A stretch of 64,000 nt of DNA from an uncultured Eggerthellaceae bacterium (GCA_910588985.1 CAJURO010000005.1:1-64000), one strand, 5' to 3'; shown: positions 1 to 8,746, numbered from the stretch's first letter. Notes: generated by a model from the sequence alone, not told the origin. Made by a program: numbers and translations.

Positions 1-31
1 CTTTGACGATGGTCGTATCGTTAGCGCTCAT
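1..31 (-). CDS. Start of an unidentified gene running off the left edge
   Basis: Only the first ten codons lie in the window, reading MSANDTTIVK. The ATG at 31-29 follows a strong ribosome binding site (GGAGAAGGAGG on the minus strand). The gene starts inside the end of the preceding small Cys-rich ORF, so the two are probably translationally coupled. By position it is the next gene of the molybdoenzyme operon, where a membrane anchor or an assembly chaperone would be usual. The visible residues do not allow a family call. Confidence 0.6.
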   Translation of the reverse strand, partial: MSANDTTIVK

Positions 32-236
32 GTAACCCTCCTTCTCCAGGAGATAGTCGGTCTGAACAGTTTTGGCTCAGCTCTGACGCTTCCTCCTCGT
101 GCCCTTCGAAGCTCACCACTGCTTCGGTTACGCCCGGAGGAGCTACCCCGTGAGGCTTCTTGGCACGCAGCTCCTGGGCTATCTGGCGCCCGCATCGTCC
201 GCAGAACGAGCAGAACGCACCGCAGCTCCCTGCCAT
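21..236 (-). CDS. Small cysteine-rich protein in molybdoenzyme operon (71 aa)
   Basis: I do not recognise the family. The N-terminus has four cysteines in a tight cluster (MAGSCGAFCSFCGRCG, Cys5, 9, 12 and 15) that could bind zinc or an Fe-S cluster. The rest is a charged tail with one further Cys and looks poorly ordered. It is probably real because the ATG at 236 is preceded at ideal spacing by AAAGGAGG, it lies in the same direction as the Fe-S subunit upstream, and its stop overlaps the start of the next gene. The end of the reading frame may be constrained mostly by the next gene's ribosome binding site, which lies inside it. A maturation or electron-transfer role for the molybdoenzyme is inference from position only. 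Confidence 0.5.
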   Translation of the reverse strand: MAGSCGAFCSFCGRCGRQIAQELRAKKPHGVAPPGVTEAVVSFEGHEEEASELSQNCSDRLSPGEGGLHER

Positions 237-256
237 GGAGGACCTCCTTTCAGGGT

Positions 257-296
257 GATGTTGGGGCCGGAAGGGGGGTTAGCCAGCCCCAACATC
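257..296 (-). other. Intercistronic stem-loop between Fe-S subunit and Cys-rich gene
   Basis: An 11-bp perfect inverted repeat (257-267 with 286-296, core GTTGGGGC/GCCCCAAC) surrounds an 18-base loop. On the minus strand no T-run follows, so it is more likely an mRNA stability or processing structure that lowers expression of the downstream genes than a full terminator. Confidence 0.5.
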
Positions 297-333
297 TGAG
301 AGAAGCGCCGAAGGCTCGGGCCCTTTCTCTGTC

Positions 334-678
334 TTAGGGAATGAAGATGGCTGCCTTCTTGCCCTTCTCAGCCAGCTTCTTGGCACACTCTTCGATGGTG
401 CCGTAATACAGGACCTTCGCCTGGCAGGTCTGGACGCAAGACGGCACGAGGCCGCGCTCCACGCGATCGGCGCACAGATCGCACATCTCGGTGGGATAGG
501 CGATGAAGTCCCAGTGCCACTTGCCCTCAGGGGCGTCTGGGTAATGGAGGGGCCTATCCTCCAGCACCTTGATGCCATTGGTCTGAGGATCGAAGTCATG
601 CTCGTTGCGGCAGGCCAGCTCGCAGCTGTGGCAGCCAGAGCAGAACTCAAGATCTAGGTACAGGGCATGTTGCGTCAT
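334..678 (-). CDS. Small 4Fe-4S electron-transfer subunit of molybdoenzyme (114 aa)
   Basis: This is a ferredoxin-like partner that would pass electrons to or from the molybdoenzyme encoded just upstream. The N-terminal motif CSGCHSCELAC (from Cys13) is a classic C-x2-C-x2-C-x3-C set. A second set follows as CDLC and then SCVQTC near residue 80. That gives eight cysteines, enough for two [4Fe-4S] clusters. DmsB/NrfC-type subunits are about 190-210 aa with four clusters, so this is a half-size version. There is no signal peptide or membrane segment, so it is cytoplasmic. Its ATG overlaps the TGA of the catalytic gene (ATGA), which predicts coupled translation. The pairing is clear; the physiological substrate is unknown. 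Confidence 0.85.
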   Translation of the reverse strand: MTQHALYLDLEFCSGCHSCELACRNEHDFDPQTNGIKVLEDRPLHYPDAPEGKWHWDFIAYPTEMCDLCADRVERGLVPSCVQTCQAKVLYYGTIEECAKKLAEKGKKAAIFIP

Positions 679-3125
679 TTCGTTACCCCCATCTCTTTCT
701 CGTAGTCAACGGGATCGACCACGGGAGAGTCGGCGGGACGCCACGTCTCTTGGACGGTGAACTCTTCCTGGCGGCTCTTCTCGAGCACGATGTGGTCAGG
801 CTCATTCGGGCCACCAAGGCTGTCTGCCTTGCGAATGCCGCAGATCATGGACTTGAAGGTATTGCCGAAGCCGGTCTTGGCGTTCACGCTGTTGGGCATG
901 AGCATATTGACATTGGATTTCCAGTTGCCGAAGAGGTTGGGCTCAGCACCTTCCTCTTCCGGATACCAGAAGCCGTGCATGCAGTGGACGACGCCCTTCT
1001 TGATGATGGGGGTCACCCGTGCCATCTGACGGATGCAGCCATAGGGAGAGAACACCTCTACCCAATCGCCCTCTTGGATGCCATAGGCGGCAGCATCTTC
1101 GGGATTCAGATCCACCTGCGGCCACGGGGTGATCTGGCGAAGGGAGGGAACCTGCTTGTGCTCAGAGTGGAAGAACTCCTGGCGACGAGCGCCGGTGGTG
1201 AGCACGAAGGGATAATCCTTCTTCATGGTCTCAGGCATCGTTGTCGGACCATAGGCTGCTGGCTCATAGTAAGGCAGTGCATCCTCGCCGAAGAACTCAT
1301 AAGTGAACGAATAGAGCTCTACGCGGCCAGTCTGTGTCGGGAAGCCAGGCTGTCCATCAGGACGCAGCTTGCCCAGCTTGTACTTGTAGTACGGCTCGTT
1401 GGACATGGTAACGACGTTGTCGCGCAGTTTCTCCCATGGCAGCCAGCTGCGGAACACATGGAAGTTGTCGTAGTCTTCCTGAGTCTCGAAGCGATTCCAG
1501 AAGTCAGGATAGGTCTTCTTGCCGACTTCCATCATGATCTCGACGTCGGACTTGCATTCGCCCACCTGCACGCACTTGTTCTGCGCGCCATAGAAGGATG
1601 CGTTCAGTCCATAGTGAGTAACAACCATGCCATCATGCTCGATGGTGGATGCAACAGGCAAGATGACGTCGCAGCATGCCATGAGCGTCGGGTTCATGAA
1701 GAGATCGACTGCGAAGTTGAAGTCGAGCTTCTTAAGCGCCTTCCACCAACGCTGAGGCTCGCCCGTGATGGCGGTGCCGATCGGGTTAGAGGAGACGAAT
1801 CCAGCCATATGCATCTTGAAGGGAAGGTCGGTCTCGAGAGCCTTGAGGAACTCATCAGGATGAGCTGTCCACATAACCTGACCAACGCAAGGATACTTAT
1901 CCACGCCGATGCGCTTGTTGTACCACGTATCCTCGGTCATGATGCCATTCTTGAGAGCAAGTTCAAGAGTGGAGTCAGTCGCATCGTCGACCTTCTCATC
2001 AGCAGAAATGGAGCCGCCGTCACGCACGACGTTTCCTTGGTCATCGCCCATGCCAAGCGTGGTGCCACCGGGAGCATCCAAGAAGCCCGTGATGGTCATC
2101 AATGCCACGAGGCACATGCCGAGCTGAGCGCCGTTCGTGGACTCGTCAGTGGCAAGGCCCCATGCAACGCTTGAAGGCTTGGCGGAACCATAGAGACGAG
2201 CTGCACGCCAGATCTGCTCCTCAGGAACGCCGCAGATCTCAGCAGCACGAGAAGGAGGCATCTCCTGAACGCGCTCGACAAGCTCGTCATAGCCATAGAC
2301 CCATTTGTCGATGAAGTCATGATCAACAAGGTCGTCATGAGCCAAGACATAGATGAATGCCATGGCAAGTGCGGTATCGGTGCCAGGAAGGACCTGCAGG
2401 ATCTCCTCAGCGCGAGTACCAATCCACGTGACACGCGGGTCGACCACGATGAGCTTCGTGCCGAAGCGACGCATCATCTCGATGATGGCGTGTCCGTAGA
2501 GTCCATCAGGATTGGAGCGCAGTGGCTCTTTGCCCCAGAGCAAGATAACCTCAGGCGGAACGAATGCCGGGTTGTCATAGCGATCCTCGAACTTCATGGC
2601 ATAGTCGATCTCTGGATAGCCGCCGCCCATCATGAACGCAGTGTTCGTCATACGAGGGCCATAGCAGGACCAACCAGGCTGAGCATACACGGAGTTCGGA
2701 GTACCGAAAACGAGGTTCGCCCACTGCGGATACCAGTTGTTGCCCTCACGGCCAGTGCCGCCGAACACGCAAATGGTCTCAGCGCCATACTTCTCGGTGA
2801 TCTCTTTGGCAGCATTCGCCACCAGATCGGTCGCCTCATCCCAAGAGCACTGCTCCCACGTGTCCTTGCCACGATCTTCCTTCTTGCGCTTCATCGGATG
2901 GATGATGCGATCGGGATGATAGATGTACTCGGTCAGAGCCAAGCAGCGTGGGCAGAGCGAACCCTTGGTGATGGGATGCTCGGGGTCACCTTCGACCTTC
3001 GTCACCTTTCCATCCTTGACATGAACCTGAAGACCGCATCCTACGGGATGGCATCCCGGAGGTGACCAAGCGCACGTCCTGAAGATGGTTTCGTCGCCTT
3101 CTTACCGTTTCCATGGCTGTGTCAT
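675..3125 (-). CDS. DMSO reductase-family molybdopterin oxidoreductase, interrupted by in-frame TAA at codon 8
   Basis: Catalytic subunit binding a bis-MGD molybdenum cofactor and a [4Fe-4S] cluster. The long open frame begins only at a GTG at 3005, which would omit three of the four cluster cysteines. Reading upstream in the same frame restores a normal N-terminus, with Cys18, Cys25, Cys30 (CAWSPPGCHPVGC) and then Cys58 of SLCPRC. The natural start is the ATG at 3125-3123 behind AGAGGAGAGG. Only one obstacle lies in that frame, a TAA at 3104-3102 (codon 8), and no ATG, GTG or TTG lies in frame between it and the cysteines. Cys154 (WSCYGPR) falls where NapA/FdhH-type enzymes place the Cys or Sec metal ligand. 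No Tat signal is visible, so the enzyme is cytoplasmic. The family includes catechol dehydroxylases of gut Coriobacteriia, but the substrate here cannot be assigned. It may be a recent pseudogene. Confidence 0.8.
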
Positions 3126-3369
3126 GTACCTCTCCTCTCATGTTAATAAAGAAGTTTCTGACTGCGCGGAGAAGCGGCTGCGATACATGACGCATGTCGG
3201 TTCATCCGCACATCACGATTCTGTTGCTGCATTGAACAACTGAGAAGAAGGTTCATTTCTCAAGGTGACAAATAGGATTTGTCAGCGAATGCTCTACCCC
3301 TGTTACAGTCGTCTCATACGGCTAACAACCATGTCGATGAATGCATTCAGCATCGTGATCAGCAGAAAC
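3126..3369. promoter_or_regulatory. Control region between LysR gene and molybdoenzyme operon
   Basis: This 244-base stretch carries the palindrome at 3266-3284 and, nearer the operon, a block at 3222-3236 (TGTTGCTGCATTGAA). That block recurs with one change at 4332-4346 in front of the LysR gene. Sharing both blocks suggests common regulation of the two units. I could not define -35 and -10 boxes with confidence. Confidence 0.5.
3266..3284. promoter_or_regulatory. Palindromic operator candidate upstream of molybdoenzyme operon
   Basis: TGACAAATAGGATTTGTCA is a perfect 8-bp inverted repeat with a 3-base centre. The copy at 4427-4445 in front of the LysR gene matches at 16 of 19 positions. 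Its size and T-N11-A-like geometry suit a LysR-type regulator. The pair suggests that the LysR protein binds here and at its own promoter. Confidence 0.6.
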
Positions 3370-4296
3370 CTACTCGCTCAGATCAGCGTCTTTCGCTGTT
3401 GTGAGCGATACGAAGTCTTGATCCTCTTCGAAGGTCTTCTGGATGCCTCGAATGAACGCTGCGATCGAGGCGAACTTCTTCACGTCCATTTGAAAAAGGA
3501 TATAGAAATGCCAATCGAGGCGTGGGTCGTCGATAGGGACTGTGCACACGCCCTTTGGCGGATCGATGGCGAACTTCTCAGACACGATGCCTATGACCTT
3601 GTGGCGCCTTACCATGTGAACCATTGAGCTCGTCGAAGTGATGACGCTCACCTGGTCTTCATTGAATCGCAGCTCTTTCATCTGAGAGAAGAGCGGCTCG
3701 TACTGGAAAGGCGGCTTGGACATCAAGAGCAGCTTCTGCCCCTTGAGGTCCATGACTGAAAGGCTGTCCTTTTGCGCTAGCGGCGAATCCAGATTAACGA
3801 CCGCATACGATCGCGAGCTTGCGATCTCACGTACATTGCACTCGGGAAACTCTCGCCGCATGGACATAACGATGCCGAGGTCGATGCATTCATCGAGCAC
3901 AAGCTCATAGCATTTCTTGCAATCGCATTCACGGATGCGCAGGTTATCTGCATACGAGTAGATGAACTCATCGGTTGCTGAAGGAATGCCCGCGAAAAGG
4001 TTATTGCTGACAGCAAGCGTGAAGAGGCTGCTTGGAAACGTGCTCTCATCGAACATGACATTGAAATTCTCAGCGCGCTCTACGATATCGCGCGCGGCTA
4101 CAACAGCCTCAGCGCCTTCAGGGGTGAGGAGCATCTCGTTGCCCTTCCGCTCGAAGAGAGCCACGCCAAGCCTATTCTCGATGACTTTGACGGAATGCGC
4201 GATGTTCTGACGGCTCGTAAAGCACTTCTTCGCCGCCTTTGCGAAGCTCGAGCTCTCAGATGCCGCAACAAGATGCCGAAAATGCTGTATCTCCAT
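3370..4296 (-). CDS. LysR-family transcriptional regulator
   Basis: A 308-residue LysR-type regulator. Residues 1-60 form the winged helix-turn-helix (MEIQHFRHLVAASESSSFAK start, typical of the family). From about residue 90 there is a periplasmic-binding-protein-like effector domain. The effector domain contains a small Cys group (RECDCKKCYE, about residues 122-131), which is unusual but not proof of metal or redox sensing. It lies directly upstream of the molybdoenzyme operon on the same strand. LysR genes very often sit beside molybdoenzyme operons in Coriobacteriia and control them in response to the substrate. The ribosome binding site is AAGGGGG before the ATG. Shared palindromes at 3266 and 4427 suggest autoregulation plus control of the operon. 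The inducer is unknown. Confidence 0.9.
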   Translation of the reverse strand: MEIQHFRHLVAASESSSFAKAAKKCFTSRQNIAHSVKVIENRLGVALFERKGNEMLLTPEGAEAVVAARDIVERAENFNVMFDESTFPSSLFTLAVSNNLFAGIPSATDEFIYSYADNLRIRECDCKKCYELVLDECIDLGIVMSMRREFPECNVREIASSRSYAVVNLDSPLAQKDSLSVMDLKGQKLLLMSKPPFQYEPLFSQMKELRFNEDQVSVITSTSSMVHMVRRHKVIGIVSEKFAIDPPKGVCTVPIDDPRLDWHFYILFQMDVKKFASIAAFIRGIQKTFEEDQDFVSLTTAKDADLSE

Positions 4297-4314
4297 GATC
4301 GAACACCCCCTTCT

Positions 4315-4581
4315 TCAGAGCCGACATTGAATGTTGCTACATTGAAGAGAAGAGAACGTTGGGTCACTTTCTAATCCAATTGTGAAGGACGAGTGCACAT
4401 GCGTGCGTCTGATATCTATTGCATGGTTGCAAATAGAATTTGTCAATCGGATAGGTTCAGCACTGCATGAGATCGTTACAGCAAAAAACTGATACGTGGG
4501 CTTTGTAAAGACCCCCCCCCCGCATCTTTTACCCAAAAACCACCGCATGATAATGCGACATGCATACGATACGCTGCTCAT
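4315..4581 (-). CDS. Candidate small ORF with a G10 tract upstream of the LysR gene
   Basis: An 88-codon frame starting at an ATG with a strong ribosome binding site (GAGGAGG, 4-base spacing), placed after the tsf terminator and ending 18 bases before the LysR start codon. Codons 20-23 run through a homopolymer of ten G on the coding strand (C10 at 4512-4521). I recognise no family, the sequence has no clear domain, and the palindrome at 4427-4445 lies inside it. It could therefore be a leader region and not a protein gene. Shifted frames after the tract close quickly, so a phase-variable long protein is not supported. Confidence 0.25.
   Translation of the reverse strand: MSSVSYACRIIMRWFLGKRCGGGVFTKPTYQFFAVTISCSAEPIRLTNSICNHAIDIRRTHVHSSFTIGLESDPTFSSLQCSNIQCRL
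4427..4445. promoter_or_regulatory. Second copy of the LysR-type operator palindrome
   Basis: TTGCAAATAGAATTTGTCA matches the 3266-3284 site at 16 of 19 positions, including the whole right arm. It lies 131 bases upstream of the LysR start codon, which suits autoregulation. A shared 15-base block (4332-4346) lies closer to the gene. Confidence 0.55.
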
Positions 4582-4622
4582 GTGTCCTCCTCACATCGAG
4601 CGATATCCCCCTAGAAAAGAAA

Positions 4623-4649
4623 CGGGTCGCACATTGAACGTACGACCCG
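4623..4649 (-). terminator. Intrinsic terminator after tsf
   Basis: A 7-bp stem (CGGGTCG with CGACCCG) encloses a 13-base loop. On the minus strand it is followed by TTTCTTTTCT. It lies 35 bases past the tsf stop and ends the rpsB-tsf transcript. Confidence 0.8.
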
Positions 4650-4683
4650 AAGAAAATGAATATATGTAAAGTTTCGAACTGCT

Positions 4684-5544
4684 CTATTCACCAAGAGCAA
4701 AGCGTAAGAAGCCCTTGATTGCGATCGTGCCACCAAGCTCCTTTGCGCAAGATTCGACATATTGCTTCACAGAAACATCTGGATTCTTCACAAAGTCCTG
4801 CTCAGCAAGGCAGTTCTCCTTATAGAACTTCTCCATACGACCAAGAGCGATCTTCTCTTGGATGTTCTCTGGCTTGCCAGACTCAGCAGCCTGCGCCTTA
4901 TAGATCTCCATCTCATGCTCGGCGACATCTGCAGGAACCGACTCGCGTGTAGCAGAGACAGGATTGACAGCAGCGACCTGCATGGCCACATCGCGACCAC
5001 AAGCCTGGAAGCCCTCGCTTGAAGGATCGATGCCAGTTACGTCGAAGTCAACCAGCACGCCGATCTTGCCGCCACCATGGATATAGCTTGCCACTGCGGC
5101 AGCTTCCATCTCGGCAACGCGGCTTATCTGGCAATTCTCGCCCATCACGTGAATGCAATCGGTGAGGATAGCGTCCACTGTCTCGCCTTCATAGGTGGCT
5201 TCCTTGATATACTCGACGTCCACAGGAGCGTTCTCCATCGCTGCGCGGGCAATACGCTCTGCATAGGACTTGAACTTCTCATTCATGCCTACGAAGTCTG
5301 TCTCGCAGTTAAGCTCGAGCAATGCGCCTTTCGTGCAGGCATCATTGACAATGGCCATGACAGTGCCCTCGTTCGTAGCGCGCCCAGCCTTTTTCGCAAC
5401 TGCAGCAAGACCACGGGTGCGAAGCACATCAACGGCAGCTTCCATGTCTCCCGCTGCTTCAGCAAGAGCCTTCTTGCACTCCATCATGCCCGCTCCGGTC
5501 ATTTCGCGGAGCTCCTTTACCATACTGGCTGTAATCTCTGCCAT
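4684..5544 (-). CDS. tsf: Elongation factor Ts
   Basis: Nucleotide exchange factor that reloads EF-Tu with GTP during translation; 286 residues. The N-terminal UBA-like domain (MAEITASMVKELREMTGAG) with the conserved GMMECKKAL motif is followed by the two-part core containing LNCETDFV. The ATG at 5544 is chosen because AAAGGAGG lies ten bases upstream; a TTG three codons earlier would sit almost on top of that site. It follows rpsB in the usual rpsB-tsf arrangement, 60 bases apart, and ends at the terminator at 4623-4649. Confidence 0.97.
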   Translation of the reverse strand: MAEITASMVKELREMTGAGMMECKKALAEAAGDMEAAVDVLRTRGLAAVAKKAGRATNEGTVMAIVNDACTKGALLELNCETDFVGMNEKFKSYAERIARAAMENAPVDVEYIKEATYEGETVDAILTDCIHVMGENCQISRVAEMEAAAVASYIHGGGKIGVLVDFDVTGIDPSSEGFQACGRDVAMQVAAVNPVSATRESVPADVAEHEMEIYKAQAAESGKPENIQEKIALGRMEKFYKENCLAEQDFVKNPDVSVKQYVESCAKELGGTIAIKGFLRFALGE

Positions 5545-5604
5545 ATCTTTCAAACCTCCTTTAAGGTATCTCGTATCTGATCAAAGTAAATAAGCTTCTT
5601 TGGC

Positions 5605-6456
5605 TTATTCGGCCTTATCGATAGCAGCGGCCTCGGCATCAGCGATCTCGGCATCAACGGCGCTTGCGAGCTCTTCTGCCGCAACAGCGCTCACCTGCTC
5701 CTCTGTTGCAGCAGGGGCTTCCTCTGCAACAGCAGCATCTGCCGTCATCTCTTCTGCGCTCACCGATGCACCCGTTCCTGCAATGACTGCGTCTGCAATG
5801 AAGTTGGACAGGAGTGTGACGCTGCGGATGGCATCGTCGTTAGCAGGAATACCGTAATCCACATCATCCGGGTCGCAGTTGGTATCAAGCGTGCCAACGA
5901 TCGGGATGTTGAGCCTGCGTGCCTCATGGACGGCAATCTCCTCGCGGCAGGTGTCGATGATAAACACCGCATCAGGGACCTTCTTCATATTGCGAATGCC
6001 GTTGAGATTGGTCTGGAGCTTGGCGAGCTCTTTATGCTTGAGGATCTGCTCCTTCTTGGGAAGGAGTGCCATACGGCCGTCAGCCTCTTGAGCCTCAAGC
6101 TCTTCCATGTAGACAACGCGCTGACGGATCGTGACGAAATTGGTGAGCATGCCACCAAGCCAACGAGAGTTCACGTAGGGCATGCCGCAACGGTTCGCTG
6201 CATCAGCAACGGCTTCCTGCGCCTGCTTCTTGGTACCCACGAAGAGGATGGTGCCTCCCCTGCGTGCAAGGTTTGACACGAAGGAATAAGCCTTGTCCAT
6301 GTCGATCAAGGTTTGCTTGAGATCGAGGATGTAGATATCTCCGCGACTACCGAAGATATATGGTTTCATCTTCGGATTCCAGCGACGGGTCTGATGACCG
6401 AAATGCGCTCCTGCATCAAGAAGCGTTTGGATGCTAACTTTAGTTGGTGCCGCCAT
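5605..6456 (-). CDS. rpsB: 30S ribosomal protein S2
   Basis: S2 of the small ribosomal subunit, 283 residues. The core is typical ([53 protein letters not shown]). The last roughly 50 residues form an Ala/Glu/Asp-rich tail, a feature of many actinobacterial S2 proteins. The start at 6456 (MAAPTK) is preferred because GGAG lies nine bases upstream; in-frame ATGs at 6465 and 6471 are too close to or overlap that site. It is the first gene of rpsB-tsf, with an extended -10 promoter at 6576-6584. Confidence 0.97.
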   Translation of the reverse strand: MAAPTKVSIQTLLDAGAHFGHQTRRWNPKMKPYIFGSRGDIYILDLKQTLIDMDKAYSFVSNLARRGGTILFVGTKKQAQEAVADAANRCGMPYVNSRWLGGMLTNFVTIRQRVVYMEELEAQEADGRMALLPKKEQILKHKELAKLQTNLNGIRNMKKVPDAVFIIDTCREEIAVHEARRLNIPIVGTLDTNCDPDDVDYGIPANDDAIRSVTLLSNFIADAVIAGTGASVSAEEMTADAAVAEEAPAATEEQVSAVAAEELASAVDAEIADAEAAAIDKAE

Positions 6457-6575
6457 GGCATTCATCTCCATTCGTTAATCCTCTGCATGGGGTCTTCCCC
6501 GATTCCGCAACCTTTTTCGACTGGCCACTAGCGGAACACGAGTCGTCCATGCATGTGTATTTACCAAACCGTATG

Positions 6576-6584
6576 AGTATAGCA
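6576..6584 (-). promoter_or_regulatory. Extended -10 promoter element for rpsB-tsf
   Basis: On the minus strand the sequence reads TGC-TATACT, an extended -10 box, about 120 bases upstream of rpsB in a 211-base gap after metG. No good -35 box is present, which is tolerated by extended -10 promoters. Nothing else is evident in the gap. Confidence 0.5.
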
Positions 6585-6667
6585 GGTAATCGTGCTTTGA
6601 GACGAAGAAACTAGAAGCTTTGGCTCTGTAAGACCAAGCTCGATATGCTCACGCATTCGCTCAAGGC

Positions 6668-8713
6668 TCAATCCTTGATCTGCGATGGGTGCTTTTTGAA
6701 GAAATCGAATCGAGGTGGAAGCTCGCGCACCTGGTGGCATCCAGCCTCAACTTCGTAAAGGTCGCAAAGCTCTTCGTTGCTCTCGAAATCGAAATTCCAG
6801 CTGAAGAGGTCCTCCTCGGCAAAGTCCAGATAATCGCAGATCATCTCACATCCGCGCGGCACGATCGGATGCATGAGCAATGCGGCAATGCGGAGCAGGT
6901 AGAAGCAATCAAGCAAAAGCTGTCGATGCTCTTCGCTGGCAGGACCCTCGGGACCCTCCTTCTCCTTCACAGCCTTTATGCCGTCTGCCCATGCTTTCTG
7001 CGCAAATCGGATGAACTCATCTGCAAGCTGGATGATCGAATGGAATTCGACCTTGTACATGAGCACCTCATAGCGCTGCATCACATCATGGCATCGTTCA
7101 ATGATGTCTTCGCGCGGACGACCAAGGGGCATGTAGCCATCAAAAGAATTCTGCGCATCGTAGAAGCAGCTCCGCGCAAGGCGATTGAAGACGTTTGTAA
7201 GCAGCGCGCCCTCTTTGAGAACAGGGTCAGCCACACGTGGGTCTTCACGCTCCTCTGCGCTCAATTTTGGGTCAAAGGGTTTTGGAGCAAAGGGAACTGC
7301 ACGCTGATCGAGGCCAAGCGCAAGAAAGTGCGCACGAAGCTGCTCGGACGTGTAATGGTCAAGAAGCTCCTCTGCAGAGGGAGGCTTGACCTGTCCTGAA
7401 GATGACGCTTTCGTCTTCCCAAAGAGAAGATGATGGTTCGCAATGAGCTTCGTTTGGCGAAGAGGGCGTGCCTCCGCACCTCCGAAGATGCCATGGCGCC
7501 CAAGCGCTTCCCACAGAGCTGTCTGTGCGATGCCGTAGAAATAGAGGTTGTCTTGTCCGATGAACTGATAGACCTGAGCATCGTCGGAGCACCAGAAATC
7601 TCGCCAGACATTGCGCGGTATCCCTGACTCGTCATTAAGGGCGATCGTGAATGAGATGGGAGCCCAGAGCGACTCTGGCCAGCACCATACCGTAAGCCCC
7701 TCTTTCCCTTCGATGATGGGAGCTTTCACACCCCATTCGATGTTACCGGTGATGCGGAATGGGACAAGCGCCTTTGAGGTTCGGAACCTTATCGCTGCTG
7801 CAGCAAGGATGCCCTTTGCGCTATCACGATCATCTATCGATCCGAACTCAATCTCGAAGCTCTGCTTGTTTCCCTGTGCTTCTCGATAGGTATGCGGGGG
7901 CAAGCTCTCGGCGATAGCAAGGTACTCATCAAAAAGCTCGTTCTTGATGAAGATGACAGGTGGTACGAGAAACTCAGAAAGAGTCGTTGGGACGATGGAT
8001 CGTACGTCCTCGTCCAAGCGCATCTGTCGCACATACTCATCAAGGAAGCTCTTGAATGCCGGAAGGTTGAAATACCAATTGCTCACTGGCTTCATGACAG
8101 GCGTCGTGCCTGAAAGCGTAGAGACAGGCGCAATGAGGTCGGAGGGATCGTATTGATGCCCAAGATCGCATTCGTCTGCATATCCATGCTCCGACTTGCA
8201 ACCTTGCACAGGGCAATGCCCAATGACCTGCCTCCCATTCAAGAAGGTGTTCGCCTCTTCATCGAAGAACTGCATCGTACTTGCGAGCTCAAGGAAGCCT
8301 TGCTCGTACAAGCCTTCTATGAACGCAGAGGTAACCTCTTGATGCACGAGCCCTGCATGTCCGATGCCAGAGCCCTCGAAGATATCGAGGGAGATGTCGA
8401 AGGCTTCGAGCGTGCGTGCTTGTGCCGCGTGATTTGCAAGCACATAGTCCTCTATCGTGCCCGCAAAGCCATCGTTCTCGACCGCCTTGCGAAAGCCCTC
8501 GTTGATCGGGGAGCCATAGCAATCGGTGCCGCTTATGAAGCGCACGTTGTTGGCCCCGATGCGATCGCGCAAGAAGCGCGCATATGCATCAGCGGGGACG
8601 AAGACGCCCCCGATATGCCCAAAGTGAAGGCTTTTGTTCCCATACGGCATGCCTGCCGTCACAACAGCTCGTTTCGGCCAGATCACGATCGAGTCAGATT
8701 GTCCATTGTTCAC
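6668..8713 (-). CDS. metG: Divergent methionyl-tRNA synthetase
   Basis: Class I aminoacyl-tRNA synthetase predicted to charge tRNA-Met; about 681 residues, cytosolic. The HIGH-type motif is in GNKSLHFGHIGG near residue 30. A zinc-knuckle-like segment CPVQGC...CDLGH follows near residue 165. FIGQDNLYFYGI and WPESLWAP match the MetRS core. The KMSKS loop is degenerate (FGKTKASSSG), keeping a Lys but not the consensus. The C-terminal anticodon-binding helical domain is present, and no EMAP-type tRNA-binding domain is seen. Start: GTG at 8713, eight bases after AGAGG; the GTG at 8722 overlaps that site. It is the last gene of tal-rho-sppA-metG. It may be a paralogue of a standard MetRS elsewhere in the genome. 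Confidence 0.8.
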   Translation of the reverse strand: MNNGQSDSIVIWPKRAVVTAGMPYGNKSLHFGHIGGVFVPADAYARFLRDRIGANNVRFISGTDCYGSPINEGFRKAVENDGFAGTIEDYVLANHAAQARTLEAFDISLDIFEGSGIGHAGLVHQEVTSAFIEGLYEQGFLELASTMQFFDEEANTFLNGRQVIGHCPVQGCKSEHGYADECDLGHQYDPSDLIAPVSTLSGTTPVMKPVSNWYFNLPAFKSFLDEYVRQMRLDEDVRSIVPTTLSEFLVPPVIFIKNELFDEYLAIAESLPPHTYREAQGNKQSFEIEFGSIDDRDSAKGILAAAAIRFRTSKALVPFRITGNIEWGVKAPIIEGKEGLTVWCWPESLWAPISFTIALNDESGIPRNVWRDFWCSDDAQVYQFIGQDNLYFYGIAQTALWEALGRHGIFGGAEARPLRQTKLIANHHLLFGKTKASSSGQVKPPSAEELLDHYTSEQLRAHFLALGLDQRAVPFAPKPFDPKLSAEEREDPRVADPVLKEGALLTNVFNRLARSCFYDAQNSFDGYMPLGRPREDIIERCHDVMQRYEVLMYKVEFHSIIQLADEFIRFAQKAWADGIKAVKEKEGPEGPASEEHRQLLLDCFYLLRIAALLMHPIVPRGCEMICDYLDFAEEDLFSWNFDFESNEELCDLYEVEAGCHQVRELPPRFDFFKKHPSQIKD

Positions 8714-8746
8714 TGTGCGCACCTCTAATCCAGGTTCAACAGCTCG

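Noticed and set aside
750..2174. 474-codon ORF on the plus strand opposite the molybdoenzyme
   Set aside because: It mirrors a clear coding gene on the other strand, has no ribosome binding site and no recognisable domain. It arises from codon bias.
3102..3104. Recoding of the in-frame stop as selenocysteine or pyrrolysine
   Set aside because: The codon is TAA, not TGA or TAG, and it lies far from the predicted metal-ligand position (Cys154).
4315..4581. Phase-variable long protein across the C10 tract
   Set aside because: All three frames downstream of the tract close within a short distance, so no long product appears in any frame.
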